In this document: positions 1-8,422 of the stretch, piece after piece
Layout: every line of letters begins with the position of its first letter
Position numbering within the stretch: the first letter of the stretch is position 1
Origin: Myroides albus
GTDB lineage: Bacteria > Bacteroidota > Bacteroidia > Flavobacteriales > Flavobacteriaceae
NCBI RefSeq assembly: GCF_009711045.1
Contig: NZ_WMJX01000014.1
Coordinates: 1-64,000 of the forward strand
DNA length: 64,000 bases
Direction: 5' to 3'
Made by a program: the position numbers and the translations under genes
Notes under the pieces: generated by a model
What the model was told of the DNA's origin: nothing
What the model saw: the letters and a program-made list of their open reading frames with translations, nothing else
Databases searched by the model: none

Positions 1-30
1 AATAGACTAATAGCTTAAGTCGAACTCACG

Positions 31-651
31 TTATTTAAGATCGAATTTTATACCTACAAATGTTTTAATCGGATTACCTCTTTCAACTTTTGTTTGGTTT
101 AGCCACGTATTTTTTTCATGTAACTTGACTTCTTTTAATGCCATATTCTGAAGTTTTTCTAAAAGTCTTTCTGTAGCTAATTTTTTATTTTGGTGCTGTG
201 ATCTACTATCCATAACCAGTATTGTAATACCAGTAGGAATATGCGTAGCTCGGACAGCTGAGCTAACTTTGTTGACATGTTGTCCACCGGCTCCAGAGCT
301 GCGTACAGCTTGGTATTGAATATCACTATCTGCGATAGGAATATCGCTTATTTGATTGTTTTCAAAAATACCTATATACCAATTCTTTCTTTTGTGATTA
401 GGTCTAAAGGGACTTGTACAAATCCACTGTATAGTACCCAACCAATTTGCTAAGAATGAATCCACTACAGTAGTGGATCCTTCTAATTCAATGAAATTAG
501 ATGAGTCATAACTATCTATTTCACTTTCAATTCGCCTTGTTTTAATATTGGACTCAACAGCGGCGTCTATAAAAAGCTGTGCGATTTTCTTAACGGCAAA
601 ATCACACTCTTGAGGACCTCTACCTGATGTAATCTGAATAACTTTTGCCAT
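31..651 (-). CDS. prfH: Peptide chain release factor-like protein PrfH
   Basis: A 206-residue class I release factor homolog. The peptidyl-tRNA hydrolysis motif is visible as GAGGQHVNK (GGQ at about residues 122-124) with a basic C-terminal part. It is much shorter than RF1/RF2 and lacks their codon-recognition domain, as expected for PrfH. It is the second gene of a two-gene operon: it starts 2 nt after the rtcB stop. PrfH encoded with RtcB2 is known from ribosome repair systems, where PrfH releases the nascent peptide from ribosomes with damaged 16S rRNA and RtcB religates the RNA. The role here is inferred from family and pairing. Confidence 0.93.
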   Translation of the reverse strand: MAKVIQITSGRGPQECDFAVKKIAQLFIDAAVESNIKTRRIESEIDSYDSSNFIELEGSTTVVDSFLANWLGTIQWICTSPFRPNHKRKNWYIGIFENNQISDIPIADSDIQYQAVRSSGAGGQHVNKVSSAVRATHIPTGITILVMDSRSQHQNKKLATERLLEKLQNMALKEVKLHEKNTWLNQTKVERGNPIKTFVGIKFDLK

Positions 652-653
652 AA

Positions 654-2045
654 TTACTTATCCATTCTTACAAATTTTGGGGTAAAGCTTCCCAATACTT
701 TTACTAATTCGCTTTGAGCTTGCATTACTGCATTGATGTTTTTATAAGCCATTGGGGCTTCATCTACACTACCTCCTATAAGCTGTACGCCAGTAGAACT
801 AAGTTCTTTTTTAATCTCACTCTTGGTAAACTTCTGTTTACATGCCGCGCGTGAGTGTAGGCGTCCTGCTCCATGAGAGGCAGAATTTAAGCTCTCTGCA
901 TTTCCCAGACCTTCGACTATATAGCCATTAGTAGTCATAGATCCCGGTATTATTCCCAATTGTCCTTCTGCAGCAGGAGTAGCCCCTTTGCGGTGAACAA
1001 TTAATTCTTTGTTGTTAATGACTTCTTTCCAAGCGAAGTTATGATGGTTTTCTATGGTGAAAGCTATCTGCTTACCTAATGCTTTAGCAATGCGACGGTG
1101 TATATCATCGTGGCAAGCTTTTGCGTAATCTCCTGCAAGATTCATGGCTAACCAATACTCTTGTCCATCATGTGTGTTGAGGTCTAACCAAGCTAAATGC
1201 TGAGCATTGCTTGGTAGGGGACATTGTTTAGTCGCTAAGTATGTATAATGTTTAGCGATGTTTGCCCCTAATCCTCTTGATCCGCTATGTGAAAGAACTG
1301 CAATATATTCTCCAGGCTCGAGTTTCCACTCAGGTTTAGTCTCTGTCAATCTGACGATGCCAAACTCTACAAAGTGATTACCACCACCTGATGTTCCCAA
1401 TTGTTTATAAGCTTTGTCTAATAAACCTTTGACAAAGGGGATATTCTTAAATTCATCTCTACTGAATACCTCGTGATCAGCTTTTATTTTATGTGTCTCG
1501 TACATACCGAATTTAGTGTGTTCTGACAAAATGTTTAGTAACTGATGGTCTTTACCTTTTAGGAAATTAGCAGGTAAATTAAAGACTGACATACTCATGC
1601 GACAGCCTATATCTACTCCAACTCCATAAGGGATAACTGCGTTATCAGTAGCTAATACCCCGCCTATAGGTAAACCATATCCATAGTGTGCGTCAGGCAT
1701 TAGTGCCCCCTGTACTGCTACAGGTAGTTTTAAAGTAGTGAACAGTTGATACTTCGTCTGTTCGTCAATAGCATCTTCCCCATAAATAGAGAACGGAACT
1801 CTATTGGTATTGAGTTGATGTTTTTTGACTTCTACTTGTTTGATCATACTCTCTGCTACTTTTCCCCAGATACCATCTCCTATAAAAGATTCAGGATTCT
1901 GTAGTACAAGTTTAGCTTCTTCAAGTATGCTGTTTTTATTCTCTTTTTTCTTATATCTATTTACTTGCCCTAAGGCGATGTTTATGGTATTATTTTGAGG
2001 AAACCCTATTTTAATAAAGTCTCTCCCAGAAAGTTTCCTTCCCAT
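654..2045 (-). CDS. rtcB: RNA-splicing ligase RtcB (PrfH-associated RtcB2 type)
   Basis: A 463-residue RtcB-family 3'-phosphate RNA ligase. Metal- and GTP-binding motifs are in order: [10 protein letters not shown] (about 141-150, with Asp and Cys ligands), GGGNHF (220-225), HSGSRG (from 253), ENHHNF (332-337), HRKGATPA (from 351) and SHGAGR (390-395), which carries the histidine guanylylated in this family. The enzyme joins 2',3'-cyclic phosphate or 3'-phosphate ends to 5'-OH ends. Tight linkage to prfH identifies the RtcB2 type, thought to repair RNA cut by ribotoxins. It is the first gene of the operon. An intrinsic terminator and a 26-codon ORF lie upstream on the same strand, so transcription may be attenuated. 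Confidence 0.93.
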   Translation of the reverse strand: MGRKLSGRDFIKIGFPQNNTINIALGQVNRYKKKENKNSILEEAKLVLQNPESFIGDGIWGKVAESMIKQVEVKKHQLNTNRVPFSIYGEDAIDEQTKYQLFTTLKLPVAVQGALMPDAHYGYGLPIGGVLATDNAVIPYGVGVDIGCRMSMSVFNLPANFLKGKDHQLLNILSEHTKFGMYETHKIKADHEVFSRDEFKNIPFVKGLLDKAYKQLGTSGGGNHFVEFGIVRLTETKPEWKLEPGEYIAVLSHSGSRGLGANIAKHYTYLATKQCPLPSNAQHLAWLDLNTHDGQEYWLAMNLAGDYAKACHDDIHRRIAKALGKQIAFTIENHHNFAWKEVINNKELIVHRKGATPAAEGQLGIIPGSMTTNGYIVEGLGNAESLNSASHGAGRLHSRAACKQKFTKSEIKKELSSTGVQLIGGSVDEAPMAYKNINAVMQAQSELVKVLGSFTPKFVRMDK

Positions 2046-2072
2046 GATGTAAAATTTAAATTGACTAAATGC

Positions 2073-2095
2073 TCAGTCCATGTATATAGGACTGA
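2073..2095 (-). other. Hairpin in the rtcB 5' leader
   Basis: TCAGTCC and GGACTGA form a 7-bp stem with a 9-nt loop, about 30-50 nt upstream of the rtcB start. There is no T run, so it is not a terminator. It could influence translation of rtcB or stability of its message. The function is unknown. Confidence 0.35.
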
Positions 2096-2173
2096 TTTGA
2101 TTTTTACTGAAGATCTTTAGCATCTATCAGTCAATTCGGGGTTAATCTCGTTAAGGGTCCGGAATAAACAAAA

Positions 2174-2201
2174 AAAAGCCCGAATCAATCTTCGGGCTTT
2201 T
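2174..2201 (-). terminator. Intrinsic terminator/attenuator candidate upstream of rtcB
   Basis: An 11-bp perfect stem (AAAAGCCCGAA / TTCGGGCTTTT) with a 6-nt loop. It lies between the 26-codon ORF at 2227-2307 and rtcB (start 2045), all on the minus strand. It could end a short leader transcript. The flanking A and T runs let it work in either direction, but no plus-strand gene precedes it inside the window. Confidence 0.7.
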
Positions 2202-2226
2202 CTATTATATGTAAAATTTAGATATT

Positions 2227-2307
2227 TTAGATAAAAGTAGCACGAAGACACACCCCAGCAATCCCTGCTGATGCGAATGATGTAGAAGTATAATTTAGTA
2301 CAAACAT
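2227..2307 (-). CDS. Short leader-peptide-like ORF (26 codons)
   Basis: ATG at 2307 opens a 26-codon frame ending in TAA at 2227. The peptide begins MFVLNYTSTSF and continues ASAGIAGVCLRATFI, so it is rich in Ser, Thr, Ala and Gly with a single Cys near the end. The ORF is followed 25 nt later by a strong intrinsic terminator and then by rtcB. This ORF-terminator-gene order is typical of transcription attenuation. I do not recognise the peptide and cannot name the signal it would sense. It could also be chance, given its length. Confidence 0.4.
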   Translation of the reverse strand: MFVLNYTSTSFASAGIAGVCLRATFI

Positions 2308-2478
2308 TGTTCTTCGTTTTTAATGGTTAAACTTTATTTCGTTGCAAATATTCAGTAAAATATTTGAATTGTGCAAGGAAAATAAACAGTATTTAAAAAA
2401 GAACAATTTGTGTGTAGTTTATTTTAATGCGTCGAGATAAGATCAAAGTGTATTTAAAAATGGAAATAAATGATAAAA

Positions 2479-2510
2479 TTGATTTTAAGGGCAACTAAGC
2501 CTTATATTTG
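2479..2510 (+). promoter_or_regulatory. Bacteroidota-type promoter for the 2531 lipoprotein gene
   Basis: TTG at 2479-2481 and TATATTTG at 2503-2510 (consensus TAnnTTTG) are separated by 21 nt. Transcription would begin just upstream of the ATG at 2531. That argues against the in-frame GTG at 2510, which lies inside the -7 element. Confidence 0.6.
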
Positions 2511-2530
2511 TGTATCTAAAAAATAAAAAA

Positions 2531-3289
2531 ATGAGAAAGATTTCTTTATTATTGTTAGGCATTTTGCTAACAACGTTTCAATCATGTGTAATGAAAGAGG
2601 AGATACATGTGAGTAAAAAAGGAAAAGTAGACTATGCTTTTAATATAAACTTTTCTGAGCTTTTGAAGGTCTCTCCAGGTGCGAGTAAAAGCATGGGAAA
2701 AGATATTGATAATGCAATTGATTTTTTTAATGGACAGGAGCTTACAATAGATCAGTATTTGGATATTATTTTAGCTAAGGAAGATAACGCAGCATTTAAG
2801 AAAGATAGTTTAAAGGCTGCTCATCCAGATATATTTGCGAATTTAGAGAATCTACGTATGCAGTTTACTGTAAACGACAGTATAGGAGATATTTCTTTTA
2901 AGATAGATTCAAAAGACGTAACAGAGTTGAATAATGCTTTGAAAGGATTAGAACAGATAGGTAAATTGACAGGAAAAAATGATAAAGCAGCTAAAGAGAG
3001 TTTAAGTGTAAACTCTGTTATAAGCGATAAAACTTATTACGAGTTTAAAAATAATGTATTTGAGAGAAAGGTAAAGCCAAGTAATAAGGAAGGGGAGAAA
3101 CCGACGATGGAAGGGATGGAACAAATGTTCACTTATGTAATGGTAGTTAGCTTTGACAAAAAGATTAAATCAGTATCCTATGATGATGCTAAAATTAGCA
3201 AGGACGGTAAAAGTTTTACTAAAGAGATTAAGATGGGGGATATCATAAAGGACCCGAGTGTACTCGGCTATACAGTAGAATTGAAGTAA
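2531..3289 (+). CDS. Putative lipoprotein, unknown function
   Basis: A 252-residue protein from the ATG at 2531. An earlier in-frame GTG at 2510 overlaps the -7 promoter element and is unlikely to be used. The N-terminus is a lipoprotein signal: Lys/Arg, a hydrophobic core, then a lipobox-like TFQSC with the Cys at residue 19. The mature part is charged and mostly soluble-looking, with no domain I recognise. It is probably an outer-membrane or periplasmic lipoprotein. It stands alone with its own promoter and terminator, convergent with the SRPBCC gene. Confidence 0.8.
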   Translation: MRKISLLLLGILLTTFQSCVMKEEIHVSKKGKVDYAFNINFSELLKVSPGASKSMGKDIDNAIDFFNGQELTIDQYLDIILAKEDNAAFKKDSLKAAHPDIFANLENLRMQFTVNDSIGDISFKIDSKDVTELNNALKGLEQIGKLTGKNDKAAKESLSVNSVISDKTYYEFKNNVFERKVKPSNKEGEKPTMEGMEQMFTYVMVVSFDKKIKSVSYDDAKISKDGKSFTKEIKMGDIIKDPSVLGYTVELK

Positions 3290-3290
3290 A

Positions 3291-3342
3291 GTATACCTAT
3301 AAAAAAACCGAACAATATTGTTCGGTTTTTTTATAGGTATAC
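3291..3342. terminator. Bidirectional terminator, perfect 26-bp inverted repeat
   Basis: A 52-nt perfect palindrome running from GTATACCTAT to ATAGGTATAC. Its core is AAAAAAACCGAACAAT paired with its exact complement. It lies between convergent genes (stops at 3289 and 3352) and has A and T runs on both sides of the GC-rich part, so it should terminate both. Confidence 0.85.
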
Positions 3343-3351
3343 TAAAATAGA

Positions 3352-3744
3352 TTATAGCTTATTCATGTTTCCAGCTAAAGCTTCGATAAATTTTCCGATA
3401 GGACCCTTTACCATCATTGCCATCATTGGATTGAAACTTCCTTCGAATTGAAGTTGGATTTCAGAATTATTGGCATCTATTTCTGTGATATTTCCCGTTA
3501 ATGTAAAAGGAAGTTTATCGCTTGCTGCTCCTAAGATTACTTTAGAGTTTGGCGTTTGTTCTTTCTTTTTTAATTTGATTTCAGGCATTCCTTTTAGTGC
3601 GAAAATAAAAGAATCATCACCCGTAACTTCAAATTTAGCTATAGACTCAGGCATTAATTTTTCAAAATTTTTAACGTCCGTTAATGCGTTAAAGATATAT
3701 TCAGCTGATTTAGCTACGCTTACTTTTGGGCTTTCTAAGTTCAT
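3352..3744 (-). CDS. SRPBCC (START/Bet v1-like) family protein
   Basis: A 130-residue protein with the pattern of the SRPBCC lipid/ligand-binding fold. It has an N-terminal strand (SPKVSVAKSAEYIFNAL), a helix with DVKNFEKLMP, a run of strands, and a long C-terminal helix (PIGKFIEALAGNMNKL). Family members carry hydrophobic ligands or act in polyketide-like chemistry, but the ligand cannot be told from sequence. It lies 22 nt upstream of the pyrE stop on the same strand, in the order pyrE then SRPBCC, so co-transcription with pyrE is likely. Confidence 0.75.
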   Translation of the reverse strand: MNLESPKVSVAKSAEYIFNALTDVKNFEKLMPESIAKFEVTGDDSFIFALKGMPEIKLKKKEQTPNSKVILGAASDKLPFTLTGNITEIDANNSEIQLQFEGSFNPMMAMMVKGPIGKFIEALAGNMNKL

Positions 3745-3766
3745 ATAGTCTAGTTTTAGAATATTA

Positions 3767-4408
3767 TTATTGATTCCATTCTGCAGGATTCTTTCTCCAC
3801 TCTTGTAATGTGTCTAAATCACCGTCAGAAATATATTTTTGATTTACTGCGTTTTCTAATAAAGAAGAATAGTTGCTTAATGTTGTTAGTTCTATTCCTG
3901 CATTTTTAAAGTTATCTTCTGCTACTTGAAATTCATACGTAAAGATAGCAGCCATCCCCAAGATATTTGCACCATTTTCCTTTAGTGCTTCTACAGCTTG
4001 TAAACTACTTTTTCCTGTGCTGATTAAGTCTTCAATTACTACAACTGTTTTTCCGGCTTCTAATTGACCTTCGATTTGATTTTGTCTTCCGTGTTTTTTT
4101 GGTTCAGGACGAACATATACAAATGGTAATTCTAAGGCTTCTGCTACTAAAAGACCAATACCTATAGCACCAGTTGCAACACCAGCGATAACATCTGGTT
4201 TGCCATATTTAGCTACGATATTCTCAGCAAACTCTTTTTGCAAGAATTTTCTGATCTCAGGATAAGACAATGTAATACGGTTGTCACAATAAATTGGAGA
4301 TTTCCATCCTGAAGCCCAAGTAAAAGGATTTTTAGGATTTAATTTAATTGCGTTAATTTGCAGAAGCGACTCGGCAGTTTTGTGTGCTGTTTCTTTATTA
4401 AAAATCAT
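3767..4408 (-). CDS. pyrE: Orotate phosphoribosyltransferase
   Basis: A 213-residue PyrE from the ATG at 4408 (MIFNKETAHK). It converts orotate and PRPP to orotidine 5'-phosphate in de novo pyrimidine synthesis. The PRPP-binding loop is VVVIEDLISTGKS; PEPKKHGRQNQIEG is the mobile catalytic loop with its Lys-Lys-His. An upstream in-frame start at 4441 would add 11 residues, but it lies inside the divergent NUDIX gene and on top of the predicted promoter. The two divergent start codons are only 7 nt apart. The pyrE -7 element overlaps the NUDIX ATG, so the pyrE message is predicted to be leaderless. Confidence 0.95.
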   Translation of the reverse strand: MIFNKETAHKTAESLLQINAIKLNPKNPFTWASGWKSPIYCDNRITLSYPEIRKFLQKEFAENIVAKYGKPDVIAGVATGAIGIGLLVAEALELPFVYVRPEPKKHGRQNQIEGQLEAGKTVVVIEDLISTGKSSLQAVEALKENGANILGMAAIFTYEFQVAEDNFKNAGIELTTLSNYSSLLENAVNQKYISDGDLDTLQEWRKNPAEWNQ

Positions 4409-4412
4409 AATA

Positions 4413-4442
4413 CAAATGTATAAAGTTTTTGTAAACGACAAA
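4413..4442 (-). promoter_or_regulatory. Predicted pyrE promoter inside the NUDIX coding region
   Basis: On the minus strand, TTTG (4442-4439) and TACATTTG (4420-4413) are separated by 18 nt, matching the Bacteroidota consensus. The start site would fall at about 4405-4408, at or next to the pyrE ATG. The -7 box covers the ATG of the divergent NUDIX gene. Confidence 0.6.
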
Positions 4443-5021
4443 CCATTGTTCTTAACAGATAAAATCGAGAAAGAAACCGATTTTCAACTGTTCTTATTAG
4501 ATAGTGTCGATATTGACAAAATTATCATTAAATATTTTCAAAATAAAATCGATAAGGCTTTTTTATATCATCCGGATGAAAAACAGATCTTGAAAAAGAT
4601 TAAAGAGAAGATTCCAGTACAAAAAGCTGGAGGCGGAGTCGTTTTTAATGATAAAGGTGAAATACTGTTTATTCTGCGTGGAGGAAAATGGGATTTACCT
4701 AAGGGAGGAGTTGAAAAGAATGAAGAAATGGAAGAAACTGCTATGCGTGAGGTGGAAGAAGAAACTGGCGTATCTCAATTGAAAATTATTAGAAAGCTTC
4801 CTAAAACTTATCACATTTTTAAGCGAAATGGCAAGTATAAGTTGAAAATTACAACCTGGTACGAAATGAAGAGTTCTTTTGAAGGCGAATTAGTTGGTCA
4901 AATAGAGGAGGGGATAGAGCAAGTTGCTTGGTTAAATAAAGAACAGATTCGCGAGGCTATGGATAATTCGTATGAGAATATTAAGTTGTTAATTCACGAG
5001 TTAGGAGTTTTAGAAGATTAA
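4416..5021 (+). CDS. NUDIX hydrolase
   Basis: A 201-residue protein from the ATG at 4416. The NUDIX box is complete: it starts GGVEKNEEMEET and ends REVEEETGV, matching GX5EX7REUXEEXGU, with Mg2+-binding glutamates. The N-terminal 70 residues (MYKVFVNDKPLFL onward) are a separate domain seen in Bacteroidota NUDIX proteins. NUDIX enzymes cleave nucleoside diphosphates linked to another group; the substrate cannot be assigned. It diverges from pyrE with almost no spacer, so its promoter must lie within pyrE. Confidence 0.9.
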   Translation: MYKVFVNDKPLFLTDKIEKETDFQLFLLDSVDIDKIIIKYFQNKIDKAFLYHPDEKQILKKIKEKIPVQKAGGGVVFNDKGEILFILRGGKWDLPKGGVEKNEEMEETAMREVEEETGVSQLKIIRKLPKTYHIFKRNGKYKLKITTWYEMKSSFEGELVGQIEEGIEQVAWLNKEQIREAMDNSYENIKLLIHELGVLED

Positions 5022-5095
5022 GTTTTATTTCGCAATATATGTTTGGTCTTTGATAATACGGAGTAATCTCTTAGTGTTACAACAACAAAAAATAA

Positions 5096-5130
5096 AAAGC
5101 CCTTTGATAAAAATGAATTCAAAGGGCTTT
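5096..5130. terminator. Bidirectional terminator between NUDIX and coaD
   Basis: A 12-bp perfect stem (AAAGCCCTTTGA / TCAAAGGGCTTT) with an 11-nt loop, between convergent genes with stops at 5021 and 5151. Confidence 0.85.
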
Positions 5131-5150
5131 CTTATTTCTTTATTAATGAA

Positions 5151-5603
5151 TTATAACTTGACAGTAGAGGGTACTAATTTAGAATAGTCTCCTTTGTTTC
5201 GTATTACATCTCGCACAATACTTGAGCTAATGAAAGAGGTGCTTGCTGCCGTTAGTAAAAACACGGTTTCTAACTTAGTTAAGAATCGATTGGTATGTGC
5301 AATGGCTTTTTCAAACTCAAAGTCAGCAGGGTTTCTCAATCCTCTAAGAATGAATTGCGCATCTACTTTAAAGCAGAAGTCAGTAGTAAGACCTTCATAA
5401 GTAGCAACTTTTATTTTTGGTTCATCTTTGAATGTTTCTTCAATAAAATGTTTTCTCTCTTCTAATGAAAACATGTATTTCTTATCAGAGTTAACACCAA
5501 TAGCAACAATTATTTCATCAAATAAGGGTAAAGCTCTTTTAATAATATCACAATGACCATTGGTTATAGGATCAAATGATCCAGGTAGTACAGCTCTTCT
5601 CAT
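5151..5603 (-). CDS. coaD: Phosphopantetheine adenylyltransferase
   Basis: A 150-residue enzyme of the usual CoaD length. It transfers AMP to 4'-phosphopantetheine to form dephospho-CoA. The nucleotidyltransferase motif GSFDPITNGH (residues 8-17, the T/HxGH signature) is at the N-terminus, and the substrate loop with FISSSIVRD is near residue 123. It follows ddl with 6 nt between them, so the two form an operon. Pairing of a coenzyme A gene with a cell-wall gene is common in flavobacteria and does not imply a shared pathway. Confidence 0.96.
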   Translation of the reverse strand: MRRAVLPGSFDPITNGHCDIIKRALPLFDEIIVAIGVNSDKKYMFSLEERKHFIEETFKDEPKIKVATYEGLTTDFCFKVDAQFILRGLRNPADFEFEKAIAHTNRFLTKLETVFLLTAASTSFISSSIVRDVIRNKGDYSKLVPSTVKL

Positions 5604-5609
5604 TTCTTA

Positions 5610-6593
5610 TTATTTTAAGTGGTTTTGTAAAGCTATAACAATTGCATTATCAAACAAGTCAGTTAATGATATATTAGCTTCTTTCGCTTGTTTAGGTAAA
5701 ATACTTTCTCTTGTTAAGCCTGGTACTGTATTCATCTCAAGTAGAAAAGGAACACCATCTACAATAATAAACTCACTACGAGAGAAGCCATCCATATTTA
5801 GTATCTTGTAAATACGAGAAGCAATATCTTCAACTTTTCGCTGTGTAACTTCGTCAATTCTTGCAGGAGTAATCTCTTGCGATTTACCAAGGTATTTTGC
5901 TTCATAATCAAAAAAGTCATTTTCTGAAACAATCTCGGTTATTGGAAGGACAGTTACTTCTCCTTTGTATTTGATCACACCAACAGAAACTTCAGTACCA
6001 TTTAAGAAACTCTCAATGATAATCTCGTTATCTTCTTTATAGGCGATATCAATTGCCTTTAAAAGTTCTTCAGATGTTCTAACTTTAGATATACCGAAAC
6101 TTGATCCTGATCGATTAGGTTTAACAAAGCAAGGTAAACCAACTCTTTGGATTATTGTTTCAGTATCAATTTTATCACCTAAATTCAAATAGTAAGAAAT
6201 AGCTGTTTTTATGCCAAAAGGTTTTAGAACAGATAACATATCTCTTTTGTTCATTGTTAAGGCTGCTTGGTAGAAATCACAAGAAGTATGAGGTAAGTGA
6301 ATTAAGTTAAAGTATGCTTGAAGTAAACCATCCTCTCCAGGCGTTCCGTGGATTGCATTGAATACAACATCAAATGTTATCTTTTTACCTTGGCAGTTTG
6401 TAGAGAAATCATTTTTATCGATAGGGTATTCTTGTTTGTTTTCATCTACATACACCCATTTGTCTTTTAGAATATGTATTTTATAAGGGATATATTTAGT
6501 TCGATCTAAGCTTTCATATACTACTTGACCACTTGCCAAAGAGATTTCCCATTCACTTGAGTAACCTCCCATAACAATAGCTACATGCTTCAT
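5610..6593 (-). CDS. ddl: D-alanine--D-alanine ligase
   Basis: A 327-residue ATP-grasp ligase making D-Ala-D-Ala for peptidoglycan. Visible motifs are GGYSSEWEIS at the N-terminus (the GGxSxExxVS-type family signature), HGTPGEDG near residue 84, the ATP-grasp segment PCFVKPNRSGSSFGISKV, and the C-terminal metal site FLLEMNTVPGLT. It is the first gene of a ddl-coaD operon and diverges from the PASTA-protein gene at 6718. Confidence 0.96.
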   Translation of the reverse strand: MKHVAIVMGGYSSEWEISLASGQVVYESLDRTKYIPYKIHILKDKWVYVDENKQEYPIDKNDFSTNCQGKKITFDVVFNAIHGTPGEDGLLQAYFNLIHLPHTSCDFYQAALTMNKRDMLSVLKPFGIKTAISYYLNLGDKIDTETIIQRVGLPCFVKPNRSGSSFGISKVRTSEELLKAIDIAYKEDNEIIIESFLNGTEVSVGVIKYKGEVTVLPITEIVSENDFFDYEAKYLGKSQEITPARIDEVTQRKVEDIASRIYKILNMDGFSRSEFIIVDGVPFLLEMNTVPGLTRESILPKQAKEANISLTDLFDNAIVIALQNHLK

Positions 6594-6693
6594 ACTTAAT
6601 GATTTTAATGTTAGGTGTTAATTTATTTTTCTTACCTATGGATTCAAACAAATTTATAATAAAACATAGAAACAAAAAATGTTTTCGATTTTA

Positions 6694-6701
6694 TATCTTT
6701 G
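6694..6701 (+). promoter_or_regulatory. -7 element TATCTTTG upstream of the PASTA gene
   Basis: TATCTTTG matches TAnnTTTG exactly and lies 16 nt before the ATG at 6718. A clear -33 TTG is missing at the expected spacing, so the promoter may be weak or need an activator. Confidence 0.5.
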
Positions 6702-6717
6702 CCTAAAATCAATAGTT

Positions 6718-7311
6718 ATGAAATTATTAAAGTTTTTTACTAGTAAGGCATTTTGGGTATCAGTTATTGTAGCCGTTTTACTTGTAGTAATTGGAGCTTA
6801 TTTGGCTCTACAATGGCTTGGAAAGACAACTAATCACGATCAGAAAATAGCAGTACCGAATATTGGTAAATTGACGAGTGAGCAAGCGATTAAGGTATTA
6901 GAAGAAAGTAAACTACAAATGGTAGTGCTTGATACTCTTGACTTTGATAAGAATGTTCCTCCTTTGTCTATAGTAGAACAAGATCCGAAGGCGAATAGCT
7001 TTGTAAAGGAAAATAGAAAGATTTATGTAAAAATTAATGCTGCTACTTATAAAGATGTAATTGTGCCAAATCTTAGTGAGTTGACTTATCGTCAAGCATT
7101 GACTACAATTGTTTCTTTGGGATTAAAAGAGGGGAAAAAGTCTTACCGTACTTATATCGGTAAAGATGTTGTGTTACAAGTTTTGCAAAATGGCAAAGAG
7201 TTGAAACAAGGTGATAGAATTAAAAAGAATTCAGTGATAGACTTTGTTTTAGGTGACGGACGTGCTACTTTATCAGAAGAAGAATTAGATGTTGCACCTG
7301 AGATTGAATAA
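6718..7311 (+). CDS. PASTA domain membrane-anchored protein
   Basis: A 197-residue protein from the ATG at 6718; an upstream in-frame alternative at 6679 precedes the predicted promoter. One transmembrane segment (about residues 10-32, VSVIVAVLLVVIGAYLAL) is followed by two PASTA-like repeats. The first starts VPNIGKLTSEQAIKVLEESKL and the second VPNLSELTYRQALTTIVSLGL. PASTA domains bind peptidoglycan or beta-lactams, usually on Ser/Thr kinases or PBPs; here there is no kinase. It precedes rluD by 25 nt, so they form an operon. Its position beside ddl fits a cell-envelope role, but that is inference. Confidence 0.85.
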   Translation: MKLLKFFTSKAFWVSVIVAVLLVVIGAYLALQWLGKTTNHDQKIAVPNIGKLTSEQAIKVLEESKLQMVVLDTLDFDKNVPPLSIVEQDPKANSFVKENRKIYVKINAATYKDVIVPNLSELTYRQALTTIVSLGLKEGKKSYRTYIGKDVVLQVLQNGKELKQGDRIKKNSVIDFVLGDGRATLSEEELDVAPEIE

Positions 7312-7336
7312 TTAAGAGAATTATAGATAATATTAA

Positions 7337-8380
7337 ATGCAAGAAAATAACGCAGATATGTTTGAAGACTTTGATGAAGAGTTATTTGAACATTATAGAT
7401 TTGAAGCAGGAAAAGGACAAGCTCCTTTGCGTGTTGATAAGTTTTTAATGAACTTAGTTGAGAATGCGACTCGAAATAAAATTCAGCAAGCTGCAGCTAA
7501 TGGAAATATCTTTGTCAATGATGAACCTGTAAAATCTAATTATAAGGTTAAGGCTAATGATGTAGTGCGAGTTTTGATGAAGCAACCGCCTTTTGAAAAT
7601 ATTATTATTCCTGAGAACATCCCTTTAAATATTGTATACGAAGATGATACAGTTTTAGTAATCAACAAAGAACCTGGTTTAGTAGTACACCCTGGTCATG
7701 GGAATTACACGGGAACTTTAGTTAATGCTTTGGCTTATCACTTTGAAAATCTTCCATTAAATAGTAGTGAAAGACCTGGTTTAGTACACCGTATTGATAA
7801 GGATACAAGTGGATTATTGGTAATTGCTAAAACAGAATGGGCAATGGCTGATTTACAAAGGCAATTTGCTGAAAAGACAACAGAAAGAGAATATGTAGCT
7901 ATTGTTTGGGGAAATGTGGAGCAGGAGGAAGGTACTATTGAAAGTTATATCGGCCGTCATGTAAAAGACCGCATGCAAATGGCTGCTTTCGATGATGAAG
8001 AAAAAGGTAAATGGGCAGTAACTCATTACAAAGTACTTGAGAGATTAGGGTATGTTACTTTAGTAGCTTGTAAATTGGAAACAGGTCGTACTCATCAGAT
8101 TAGAGTACACATGAAGCACATTGGTCATACTTTATTTAATGATGAACGCTATGGAGGACATTTAATATTAAAGGGGACTACCTTTACTAAATATAAGCAG
8201 TTTGTAGAGAATTGCTTTCAAATTTTACCTCGTCAAGCTCTTCATGCTAAGACATTGGGATTTGAACACCCAGTGACAAAAGAATTTATGAGATTTGATT
8301 CGGAGGTACCTCAAGATATGCAACAGTGTATTGAAAAGTGGAGAAATTACGCTCATAATTCAATTCACGACTTAGAATAG
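7337..8380 (+). CDS. rluD: Ribosomal large subunit pseudouridine synthase, RluD/RluA family
   Basis: A 347-residue RluA-family pseudouridine synthase. An N-terminal S4 RNA-binding domain (RVDKFLMNLVENATRNKIQQ, about residues 32-51) precedes the catalytic domain. The catalytic motif is RPGLVHRIDKDTSGLLVIAK with its essential Asp, and a later ETGRTHQIRVHM motif is also typical. RluD modifies helix 69 of 23S rRNA. I use the symbol by length and domain order; the exact target could differ among RluA paralogs. It follows the PASTA gene in an operon and ends at a strong terminator. Confidence 0.9.
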   Translation: MQENNADMFEDFDEELFEHYRFEAGKGQAPLRVDKFLMNLVENATRNKIQQAAANGNIFVNDEPVKSNYKVKANDVVRVLMKQPPFENIIIPENIPLNIVYEDDTVLVINKEPGLVVHPGHGNYTGTLVNALAYHFENLPLNSSERPGLVHRIDKDTSGLLVIAKTEWAMADLQRQFAEKTTEREYVAIVWGNVEQEEGTIESYIGRHVKDRMQMAAFDDEEKGKWAVTHYKVLERLGYVTLVACKLETGRTHQIRVHMKHIGHTLFNDERYGGHLILKGTTFTKYKQFVENCFQILPRQALHAKTLGFEHPVTKEFMRFDSEVPQDMQQCIEKWRNYAHNSIHDLE

Positions 8381-8389
8381 TAAAAAAAC

Positions 8390-8422
8390 AAAAGCTGTAT
8401 CAGAAAAGATACAGCTTTTTTT
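8390..8422 (+). terminator. Intrinsic terminator after rluD
   Basis: A 12-bp perfect stem (AAAAGCTGTATC / GATACAGCTTTT) with a 6-nt loop and a run of Ts, 9 nt after the rluD stop. Confidence 0.88.

Noticed and set aside
3470..3748. 92-codon plus-strand frame over the SRPBCC gene.
   Set aside because: Antisense of a well-supported family member, and no promoter in front.
4380..4415. TTG start that would extend the NUDIX protein by 12 residues.
   Set aside because: It would overlap pyrE, and the ATG at 4416 gives the usual N-terminus of the Bacteroidota NUDIX proteins.
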